From NCBI GenBank assembly GCA_040235415.1, contig JBECKR010000127.1, forward strand, positions 1 through 8,929: a stretch of 8,929 nucleotides of DNA. The letters run 5' to 3'. Below the pieces are notes generated by a model. It made no database searches, was not told where the DNA came from, and worked only from the letters and a program-made list of their open reading frames with translations. Within the stretch, counting starts at the first letter, position 1. Each line of letters begins with the position of its first letter. This document shows, in pieces, positions 1 to 5,688 of the stretch. The DNA comes from JBECKR01 sp040235415 (GTDB taxonomy: Bacteria > Acidobacteriota > Polarisedimenticolia > Polarisedimenticolales > Polarisedimenticolaceae). Made by a program: the position numbers and the translations under genes.

Positions 1-46
1 TGTGAGCCGGAGGGCGGCCGACGCAGGCGTCGGACGCCCCTACCCC

Positions 47-379
47 ATGACGATCGGCGTTTACAGCTTCGAGATGCACCTTCCCGGCGCACGGTCCCTC
101 AAGGACAAGCGCCAGGTCCTGCGGCGCCTCAAGGACCGCCTGCGCGCGCGATTCAACGTCTCGGTCGCCGAGACCGACGGCGAGTCGGATCTGTGGCAAC
201 GGGCCGGCCTGATGGTCGTCGCGGTGGCGGGCGACCGGGACTCGCTCGAGCGGCTCTTCGAGGGCGTGCATCGCGAGGCCGAGGCCAACGTACCCGGACC
301 GATTCTGGAAACCGGGGTGGACTACCTCGACGGGGCGGACGGCGGCGCACGGGGCTGGAACGACGAGGAGTGGTCGTGA
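47..379 (+). CDS. ylxP: YlxP-like DUF503 family protein
   Basis: A 110-residue protein of the DUF503 (YlxP) family. The family signature is clear: a short beta strand, then LPGARSLKDKRQVLRRLKDR (residues 12-31), then a strand containing NVSVAE and a DLWQRA motif. Proteins of this family sit between infB and rbfA in many bacteria and are thought to act in ribosome maturation or translation, but the biochemical role is not settled. ATG 47 gives the usual family amino terminus (MTIGVYSFEMHLPG). It lacks a good ribosome-binding site, and an in-frame GTG at 2-4 overlaps a TGA at 3-5 in the same GTGA style as the next two junctions, so a 15-residue longer start is possible. The TGA at 3-5 is probably the infB stop, but only five bases are visible. 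The end overlaps rbfA by four bases. Confidence 0.88.
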   Translation: MTIGVYSFEMHLPGARSLKDKRQVLRRLKDRLRARFNVSVAETDGESDLWQRAGLMVVAVAGDRDSLERLFEGVHREAEANVPGPILETGVDYLDGADGGARGWNDEEWS

Positions 380-750
380 CGACGCACCGCGCCGAACGGG
401 TCGCCGACCTCGTGCGCGACCGCCTGTCCGAGATCGTCGCGCGCGAGCTTCGGGACCCCCGCGTCGGTTTCGTCACCGTGACCGCGGTCGAGGTGTCCTC
501 CGACCTGAGGCACGCCCGGGTGTTCGTCACGACGCTGGGGTCGGAGGCCGAACGCGCGGATTCCGTCGCCGCGCTGAACCACGCCGCGCCGTTCCTCAAG
601 CGCTCGCTCGCGCAGCGCACGCGCCTTCGACGCACGCCCGACCTCCGTTTCGTCGAGGACACCGCGGTCGCGCGCGGGAGCAGGATCGAGGCGTTGCTCG
701 CCGAGATGCGCGACGACGCGGGGACCGACGGCGGCGGAGAGTCGGAGTGA
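376..750 (+). CDS. rbfA: Ribosome-binding factor A
   Basis: RbfA binds the immature 30S subunit and helps the 5' end of 16S rRNA to mature; it is a small single-domain KH-like protein. The 124-residue product fits the family length. Recognisable blocks are RVADLVRDRLSEIVARELRDP near the amino end (first helix and DPR turn), FVTVTAVEVSSDLRHARVFV (paired strands) and the carboxy signature LRFVEDTAVARGSRIEALL. I chose GTG 376 because GAGGAG at 365-370 lies 5 nt upstream and because this makes a GTGA overlap with the ylxP stop; GTG 370 is in frame but overlaps the ribosome-binding site. The reading frame is open much further upstream, inside ylxP, but that part has no family similarity. The end overlaps truB by GTGA, so the three genes are probably translationally coupled. 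Confidence 0.95.
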   Translation: MTTHRAERVADLVRDRLSEIVARELRDPRVGFVTVTAVEVSSDLRHARVFVTTLGSEAERADSVAALNHAAPFLKRSLAQRTRLRRTPDLRFVEDTAVARGSRIEALLAEMRDDAGTDGGGESE

Positions 751-1625
751 GCCGCGTTCGCGACGGCCTGCTGCTCGTCGACAAGCCCTCCGGTCCGACC
801 AGCCACGACGTCGTCCGCCGCGTGCGACGGGCCTTCCCGGGCGTTCGAGTGGGCCACGGGGGGACGCTCGATCCGATCGCCTCGGGGCTGCTGCCGATCG
901 TCCTGGGGCGTGCGACGCGCCTCGTGAGGTTTCTCCCGCTCGAGCCGAAGGTCTACCAAGGGACGATGCGTTTCGGGGTCGTCACGACGACCGACGACGT
1001 TTCCGGCGACGTCGTGTCGGTGAGCGAGGCGCCCCCACCGGCGCCGCTGCGGGCGACCGAGGCGGCGGCGGCGTTCGTGGGCCGGATCCGTCAGGTTCCG
1101 CCCGCGTTCTCCGCGAAGAAGGTCGGCGGGCGTCGGCTTCACCGCCTGGCGCGCGCCGGAACGGCCGTCGAGCCCGTCGCGGTCGAGGTCGAGGTCCGGG
1201 GGCTCCGCCTCCGGCCGACCGACGACCCCGCGGTGTTCGCGTTCGAAGCGGCCGTCTCGTCGGGGACCTACGTCCGGGCCCTCGCGCGCGACCTCGGAAG
1301 CGCCCTCGGCTGCGGCGGCACCCTCGTGTCGCTGCGGCGGACGCGGCTCGGTCCGTTCGACGTCGCCGGCGCCGCCTCTCCCGAGGACGAGGTCGAGGCG
1401 CTCGCCCGCCGGGTGGTGCCTCTCGACGACGTCCCGTTGCATCTGCCGGTGCTGCGTCTCGACGATCAGGAGTCGGCGCGACGGTTCCGTTCCGGCGGCG
1501 CGGTCGGGGAGGTCGACGTCGAGATCGAGGGCGCGGTCCAGGTGCGGACGGGCGGCGCGCTCCTCGGGGTCGGAGAGGCGGCGGGAGGCATCGTCCGTCC
1601 GCGGCTCGTCATCCCGGGCGGTTGA
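747..1625 (+). CDS. truB: tRNA pseudouridine(55) synthase
   Basis: TruB converts U55 in the T-loop of tRNAs to pseudouridine. The 292-residue protein shows the family blocks in order: GLLLVDKPSGPTSHDVVRRV (residues 7-26), the catalytic motif GHGGTLDPIASGLLP (36-50) with the presumed nucleophile Asp42, the KVYQGTMRFG substrate strand, and SGTYVRALARDLG near residue 170. After about residue 225 there is a short, degenerate PUA-like carboxy domain. The second residue of the HTG part of the catalytic motif is Gly here, which is a mild variant, and Asp42 itself is intact. The GTG start at 747 overlaps the rbfA stop (GTGA), and GGAG at 736-739 lies 7 nt upstream. This is the last gene of the tightly coupled ylxP-rbfA-truB block. 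Confidence 0.96.
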   Translation: MSRVRDGLLLVDKPSGPTSHDVVRRVRRAFPGVRVGHGGTLDPIASGLLPIVLGRATRLVRFLPLEPKVYQGTMRFGVVTTTDDVSGDVVSVSEAPPPAPLRATEAAAAFVGRIRQVPPAFSAKKVGGRRLHRLARAGTAVEPVAVEVEVRGLRLRPTDDPAVFAFEAAVSSGTYVRALARDLGSALGCGGTLVSLRRTRLGPFDVAGAASPEDEVEALARRVVPLDDVPLHLPVLRLDDQESARRFRSGGAVGEVDVEIEGAVQVRTGGALLGVGEAAGGIVRPRLVIPGG

Positions 1626-1634
1626 CCGCGACGC

Positions 1635-1664
1635 TTGCCGCCCGCCGTCCGGCTGTGCTAGCGT
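1635..1664 (+). promoter_or_regulatory. Predicted extended -10 promoter for rpsO
   Basis: TTGCCG at 1635-1640 is followed after 18 nt by TAGCGT at 1659-1664, which is preceded by TG at 1656-1657 (extended -10, TGcTAGCGT). It lies in the 118-nt truB-rpsO gap, about 80 nt before the rpsO start, which would leave a leader of roughly 70 nt. The match is good for a GC-rich genome, but this is inferred from consensus only. Confidence 0.45.
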
Positions 1665-1675
1665 GCGCGTTTCGA

Positions 1676-1743
1676 GGTGACGGTTCCCGTCTCCACGCCA
1701 TCTGGGCCGCTCGCGATCGACGACGGCACTGGAGGACACTTCG
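1676..1743 (+). promoter_or_regulatory. rpsO 5' leader, possible S15 autoregulatory RNA
   Basis: The untranslated stretch before rpsO contains a hairpin at 1676-1694 (two G-C pairs, a T-T mismatch, then GACGG pairing with CCGTC around a TTC loop) and ends with GGAGG at 1731-1735, 8 nt before the ATG. In several bacterial phyla S15 represses its own mRNA through leader structures of different design. I see a structured leader of suitable length, but I cannot identify a known S15 motif in it. Confidence 0.3.
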
Positions 1744-2013
1744 ATGGCGCTCACGACCGAGTCGAAGTCTCAGATCATCAACAACTTCCGGACGCACGAG
1801 TCCGACACCGGGTCGCCGGAGGTGCAGATCGCGCTCCTGACCGGGCGTATCCAGTACCTCACCGAGCACTTCAAGACCCACAACAAGGACCACCACTCCC
1901 GGATGGGTCTGCTGAAGCTCGTCGGAAAGCGCCGCCGGCTGCTGGACTACCTCAAGCGCAAGGATATCGAGCGCTACCAGAAGGTCATCACCCAGCTCGG
2001 CATCCGCAAGTGA
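1744..2013 (+). CDS. rpsO: 30S ribosomal protein S15
   Basis: S15 is a primary 16S rRNA-binding protein of the 30S platform, contacting the helix 20-22 junction. The 89-residue product has the standard length and is collinear with the family throughout. Visible blocks are FRTHESDTGSPEVQIALLTG (residues 15-34), the HFKTHNKDHHSRMGLLKLVG loop-helix that carries the conserved rRNA-binding His and Asp residues, and the basic carboxy part KRRRLLDYLKRKDIERYQ. ATG 1744 follows GGAGG at 1731-1735 by 8 nt. Its position between truB and pnp is the widely conserved order. It is separated from truB by 118 nt, with its own likely promoter, and from pnp by a long structured leader, so it may be expressed and processed separately from both. 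Confidence 0.98.
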   Translation: MALTTESKSQIINNFRTHESDTGSPEVQIALLTGRIQYLTEHFKTHNKDHHSRMGLLKLVGKRRRLLDYLKRKDIERYQKVITQLGIRK

Positions 2014-2207
2014 GCCGCGTCGAGCGAACGCGTCCCGGCGAGGCCCTGTAGATGGTGCCCCCGGGACGGCGACTCGAGGGGGGCTCGCACGACCCCGTCG
2101 TGCCGGGGATCCCGATCGGGCGCCGCCCCCCCGTGACGCCTCGTGTTTCGTATTCGTTCCGCGCCGCGGCGCTCGGCCGCTGCGCGATGCTCGTGCCGGC
2201 CCCCGAG

Positions 2208-2240
2208 CCGGCCGTCGGCCGCGTCGGCCGACCGCGCCGG
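2208..2240 (+). repeat. Long hairpin just upstream of pnp
   Basis: A perfect 8-bp stem with a 3-nt loop (2214-2232) is extended, across a 1-by-3 internal loop, by CCGGC (2208-2212) pairing with GCCGG (2236-2240). It ends 28 nt before the pnp ribosome-binding site. The lower arm at 2207-2212 can instead pair with 2195-2200, so two alternative folds compete. There is no T-tract, which argues against a Rho-independent terminator and for an RNA-processing or control element. Confidence 0.5.
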
Positions 2241-2268
2241 GAGGTGTGTTCCGCCCCTGTCGCGCTTT

Positions 2269-2273
2269 GGAGG
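2269..2273 (+). promoter_or_regulatory. Ribosome-binding site fixing the pnp TTG start
   Basis: GGAGG lies 8 nt before TTG 2282. It is the best match to the anti-Shine-Dalgarno sequence near the gene and decides in favour of this TTG over the in-frame GTG at 2246, which has a GAGG only one base ahead of it. Confidence 0.75.
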
Positions 2274-2281
2274 TCAAGACA

Positions 2282-4495
2282 TTGATCCGACAGAAAGAGG
2301 TTCAGGTCGGCAAGAACGTCCTACGCATCGAGACCGGCAAGGTCGCGAAGCAAGCGGACGGCTCGGTCACGGTCCGTTATGGCGACACCGTCGTGCTGGT
2401 CACCGCCGTTGCCGCCAAGACTCCGCGCGAGGGCGTCGATTTCCTCCCGCTGACCGTGGATTACCGCGAGAACACGTACGCGGCCGGCAAGATCCCCGGC
2501 GGGTTCTTCCGTCGTGAGGGCCGGCCGAACGAGAAGGAGGTCTTGACCTCCAGGATGATCGACCGCCCGCTCCGGCCGCTGTTCCCGTCGGGGTGGAACT
2601 GCGAGACGCAGATCATCGGCCTGGTGCTGTCCACCGACCAGTCGAACGATTCCGACGTGCTCGCGATCACCGGTGCGTCGTTCGCGCTGGGAATCTCGAA
2701 CATCCCGTTCACGATCCCGATCGCCGCGGTGCGCGTGGGACTCACCCAAGAGGGCGAGTACCTCATCAACCCGACGTTCCAGGAGCTCGAGACGAGCCGT
2801 CTCGACCTCGTCGTCGCGGGCTCCGAGGACGCGATCGTCATGGTCGAGGCCGGAGCGAACGAGGTCTCGGAGGACGAGCTGGTCGAAGCGATGGAGCGCG
2901 GTCACGCCGCGATCCGGAGCATCGTCGCCGTCCAGAAGGAGCTCATCGCCGAGATCGCGCCCACGCGCCGGCAGGTCCCGAAGCAGGTCGAGCCCGAGGG
3001 CGTGCGCGAGCGCGTCGCGTCCGAGTGGCGCGAGCCGCTCGCCGAGGCGATGCGCATCCGAGGCAAGCTCGAGAGCTACGCCAAGGTCGACGCGCTGAAG
3101 GAGCAGATGCTCGCCGCGTTCGGCGACGACGAGGCGGAGGGGCGGGCGTTCGCGAAACGCTATTGGCACGACCTCCAGGACGAGATCCTGCACCACGAGA
3201 TCCTCGAGAACAACCGCCGCCTCGACGGCCGCCGGTTCGACGAGATCCGGCCGGTGACGTGCGAGGTCGGCGTGCTTCCGCGGACGCACGGCTCGGCGCT
3301 GTTCACGCGCGGGGAGACGCAGGCGCTCGTTACGGCGACGCTCGGCACCTCGGCCGACGCGCAGAAGATCGACTGGATCGAGGGCGAGTCGCTGCGGCGC
3401 TTCATGCTGCACTACAACTTCCCTCCGTTCTCGGTGGGCGAGGCGCGATTCCTGCGCGGCCCCGGGCGTCGCGAGATCGGTCACGGGGCCCTGGCCGAAC
3501 GCTCCCTGCTCCCGCTCACCCCGGGAGAGGACGACTGGCCGTACACCATGCGGATCGTCTCGGACATTCTCGAGTCGAACGGCTCGTCGTCGATGGCGAC
3601 GATCTGCGGCGGCTCGCTCGCGCTCATGGACGCGGGCGTTCCGATGAAGGCGGCGGTCGCCGGGATCGCGATGGGGCTGGTCAAGGTCGGAGAGCGGCAT
3701 GCCGTGCTGACGGACATCGCGGGTGCCGAGGATCACCACGGCGACATGGATTTCAAGGTCGCCGGAACCCGCACCGGGATCACCGGCCTCCAGATGGACA
3801 TCAAGATCACCGGAATCACACGGGAGATCATGGCCGCCGCGCTCGCCCAGGCGCGCAACGCGCGTCTCGAGATCCTCGGGACCATGGCCGGCGCGATCGA
3901 CGGGCCGCGCGGCCACATCTCGCCCTACGCCCCGCGGATCATCACGATCACGGTTCCCAAGGACAAGATCCGCGAGATCATCGGCCCGGGCGGCAAGATG
4001 ATCCGGTCGATCACCGAACGGACCGGATGCAAGATCGAGATCAACGACGACGGCCGCGTCGACATCGCCTCGACCGACGAAGACGCCGCGCGCCAGGCCG
4101 TCGACATCATTCGGGAGCTGACCGCCGAGGCGGAGCTCGGGAAGACCTATCTCGGTCGCGTGGTGCGGGTCGTTTCGTTCGGCGCGTTCGTCGAGATCCT
4201 GCCTGCCGTCGAGGGCCTTCTGCACATCTCGGAGATCGCCCACCGCCGCCTGGAGCGCGTCGAAGACGAGATCCACGAGGGCGACGAAGTCACCGTCAAG
4301 GTCATCGACATCGACGCGCAGGGCCGCGTCCGTCTCAGCCGCAAGGCGCTGATCGAGCCGCCCGAGGGCGAGCCGGTCGGCGTGTCGGGATCGGGCGCGG
4401 GGTCGGAGGGAGGCCGAGGCGAGCGGCATCGCTCGCGCGGCGGTCGTGGTCGCGGTCGCGCGGGTGGGGGCTCCGGCGGCCATCGGGGGCGCTGA
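2282..4495 (+). CDS. pnp: Polyribonucleotide nucleotidyltransferase (PNPase)
   Basis: PNPase degrades RNA 3' to 5' by phosphorolysis, releasing nucleoside diphosphates, and is often part of an RNA degradosome. With the TTG start the protein has 737 residues, slightly longer than the E. coli enzyme. Order of domains: first RNase PH domain (about 1-145, with FFRREGRPNEKE and MIDRPLRPLFP), an all-helical linker domain, second RNase PH domain (about 313-545, with ICGGSLALMDAGVP and the active-site block DMDFK at 488-492 followed by QMDIK), a KH domain (about 553-615, GxxG loop GPGG at 568-571) and an S1 domain (about 620-690, GAFVEILPAVEGLLHISEI). A Gly/Arg-rich tail of about 45 residues (691-737) with several RGG/RGR steps follows. 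It sits downstream of rpsO in the usual order and is followed 8 nt later by an MshEN-GAF gene. Confidence 0.97.
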   Translation: MIRQKEVQVGKNVLRIETGKVAKQADGSVTVRYGDTVVLVTAVAAKTPREGVDFLPLTVDYRENTYAAGKIPGGFFRREGRPNEKEVLTSRMIDRPLRPLFPSGWNCETQIIGLVLSTDQSNDSDVLAITGASFALGISNIPFTIPIAAVRVGLTQEGEYLINPTFQELETSRLDLVVAGSEDAIVMVEAGANEVSEDELVEAMERGHAAIRSIVAVQKELIAEIAPTRRQVPKQVEPEGVRERVASEWREPLAEAMRIRGKLESYAKVDALKEQMLAAFGDDEAEGRAFAKRYWHDLQDEILHHEILENNRRLDGRRFDEIRPVTCEVGVLPRTHGSALFTRGETQALVTATLGTSADAQKIDWIEGESLRRFMLHYNFPPFSVGEARFLRGPGRREIGHGALAERSLLPLTPGEDDWPYTMRIVSDILESNGSSSMATICGGSLALMDAGVPMKAAVAGIAMGLVKVGERHAVLTDIAGAEDHHGDMDFKVAGTRTGITGLQMDIKITGITREIMAAALAQARNARLEILGTMAGAIDGPRGHISPYAPRIITITVPKDKIREIIGPGGKMIRSITERTGCKIEINDDGRVDIASTDEDAARQAVDIIRELTAEAELGKTYLGRVVRVVSFGAFVEILPAVEGLLHISEIAHRRLERVEDEIHEGDEVTVKVIDIDAQGRVRLSRKALIEPPEGEPVGVSGSGAGSEGGRGERHRSRGGRGRGRAGGGSGGHRGR

Positions 4496-4503
4496 CTCGA
4501 GAC

Positions 4504-5664
4504 GTGTTTAGCGATCGGCTCGGGAGTTTCCTGCTCGAAGTGGGATGGGTCTCGGCCGCCCAGCTCGAGGAGGCCCGCCGCACGCAGGGCTTCTTCGGCG
4601 GCGACCTCGGGACCCACCTGCTGCAGATGGGATTCCTGGACGAGGCCCGTCTCGGCCACGCCTTGAGCCGGATCCTCGGCGCCCCGTACGTCGTCGGCGA
4701 CAAGCTCCGGCGGATCCCTTCCGACGTCGTCCGCCGCGTCCCGCCCGAGGTCGTCGAGCGCTACCGCGTCTGCCCGTTCGAGATCGACGGCAATCGGCTG
4801 CGGCTCGCGATGGCGAACCCCCGCGACGCCCTCGCGATCGCCGCGGTGCGCGGTGCGACCGGCCTCGAGGTCGAGGCCTGGGTTGCCGCGCAGCACCGCC
4901 TTTACGCGGCCCTCGAGCAGTACTACGGGATCGAGTGGGAGGGACGCCGCGGCCTGACGCTGCGACCGCCGCCGAACGACGCGGTGCCCCGGAGCGCCCG
5001 ACGCGACTCGGCCCCCTCGGAGCGGAAGACCCGGGAGGACGACGAGCCGAAGGTCGGCCTCGACGGGCTTCCTCTCGATGCCGAGGTTCCGTACGAAGAG
5101 CAGATCGCCCTTCACGGCGGGCCGCTGTTCGAGGACGACGACGACGCCGGCGACCGTCCGGTCGTGGCCGCGAAGGGTCCGCTCGGGCGGCTGGAGGAGG
5201 GGCTCCTGCTGGCCTCCGATCGCGACGGCATCGCGCACGCCCTGCTGACGTTCGGCCGCGCCCACGCCGCACGCTGTGCTCTGTTCGCGGTCCAGCGCGA
5301 CGGAGTCAAGTGCCTGGCGGGTCGAGGGCGCGGGATGTCGACCGAGCGGCTGCTGCGCATCGTCATTCCGCGGGAGAGCGGAACGGTGATCGACGCGGGC
5401 CTCGGCAGCCGCGACTTCTACCTCGGCCCTGTCCCGCCTCTGCCCGCGAACAAGGACCTGTACTCGCTGCTCGGGGGAAGGCTGCCGCCGGTCGTCATGC
5501 TGGTTCCGATCCGCGTCAAGGGGCGGACCGCCGCCCTGCTCTACCTCGACAACGACGCCGACCCGTTCGTCAACCCGGACATCCCGTTGATGCGCCGGGT
5601 CGGCGCGAAGGCCGGCCTCGCGTTCGAGATGCTCCTGCTGCGGGGCAAGCTCCTCGAGATCTGA
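4504..5664 (+). CDS. MshEN (GspE/PilB N-terminal) plus GAF-like domain protein
   Basis: A 386-residue soluble protein. Residues about 3-146 form an MshEN domain, the amino-terminal domain of type II secretion/type IV pilus ATPases, which in MshE binds c-di-GMP. Motif one is RLGSFLLEVGWVSAAQLEEA (24-residue unit 5-28), then a 5-residue spacer, then unit two from 34 starting DLGTHLLQMGFLDEARLGHA, followed by the usual YRVCPFEIDGNRLRLAMANP strand region. A polar, acidic linker (about 150-220, with a run of five Asp/Glu near EDDDDAGD) leads to a GAF-like sensor domain (about 225-386) ending in a helix. There is no Walker A/B, so it is not a secretion ATPase. GTG 4504 is the first usable start, 8 nt after the pnp stop; its ribosome-binding site is weak, which suggests coupling to pnp. 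The ligand of the GAF part and the cellular role are unknown. Confidence 0.8.
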   Translation: MFSDRLGSFLLEVGWVSAAQLEEARRTQGFFGGDLGTHLLQMGFLDEARLGHALSRILGAPYVVGDKLRRIPSDVVRRVPPEVVERYRVCPFEIDGNRLRLAMANPRDALAIAAVRGATGLEVEAWVAAQHRLYAALEQYYGIEWEGRRGLTLRPPPNDAVPRSARRDSAPSERKTREDDEPKVGLDGLPLDAEVPYEEQIALHGGPLFEDDDDAGDRPVVAAKGPLGRLEEGLLLASDRDGIAHALLTFGRAHAARCALFAVQRDGVKCLAGRGRGMSTERLLRIVIPRESGTVIDAGLGSRDFYLGPVPPLPANKDLYSLLGGRLPPVVMLVPIRVKGRTAALLYLDNDADPFVNPDIPLMRRVGAKAGLAFEMLLLRGKLLEI

Positions 5665-5688
5665 CCGGCGCTTCGCGCTCCGGAAGCT
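5665..5688. terminator. Short GC hairpin between convergent genes
   Basis: In the 24-nt gap between the two convergent stop codons, CCGG (5665-5668) and CGC (5669-5671) can pair with GCG (5675-5677) and CCGG (5680-5683), leaving a TTC loop and a 2-nt bulge. It could act as a shared, bidirectional terminator, but there is no T-tract on either side, so it may simply be chance structure in GC-rich sequence. Confidence 0.25.

Larger units (their letters stand above)
2014..2281 (+). promoter_or_regulatory. Structured rpsO-pnp intergenic leader
   Basis: This 268-nt stretch has no convincing gene. It holds several strong inverted repeats. GCCCCC (2057-2062) can pair with GGGGGC (2079-2084). GCACGAC (2087-2093) pairs with GTCGTGC (2097-2103) around CCC. 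GCCGGC (2195-2200) pairs with GCCGGC (2207-2212). GTCGGCCG (2214-2221) pairs with CGGCCGAC (2225-2232) around CGT. No T-run follows any stem, so these are not ordinary intrinsic terminators. In E. coli the pnp leader forms a stem that RNase III cuts, after which PNPase represses its own mRNA; a similar role here is an inference. I found no clear promoter in this stretch. Confidence 0.5.

Noticed and set aside
153..1754. 533-codon open frame on the minus strand opposite rbfA and truB
   Set aside because: Arg/Pro/Asp-rich shadow of genuine plus-strand genes; long antisense frames are expected at this GC content, and no family is recognisable.
2052..2285. Small open frames (77 and 124 codons) in the rpsO-pnp spacer
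   Set aside because: No ribosome-binding site, no family features, and they run into pnp out of frame; the region is better explained as a structured leader.
2321..4483. 720-codon open frame on the minus strand opposite pnp
   Set aside because: Low-complexity Asp/Arg/Leu composition and exactly opposite a clear PNPase; a shadow frame.
2593..4503. Long upstream extension of the MshEN-GAF frame through pnp
   Set aside because: The part before GTG 4504 is out-of-frame PNPase coding sequence with an Arg-rich translation; domain similarity begins only at about 4507.
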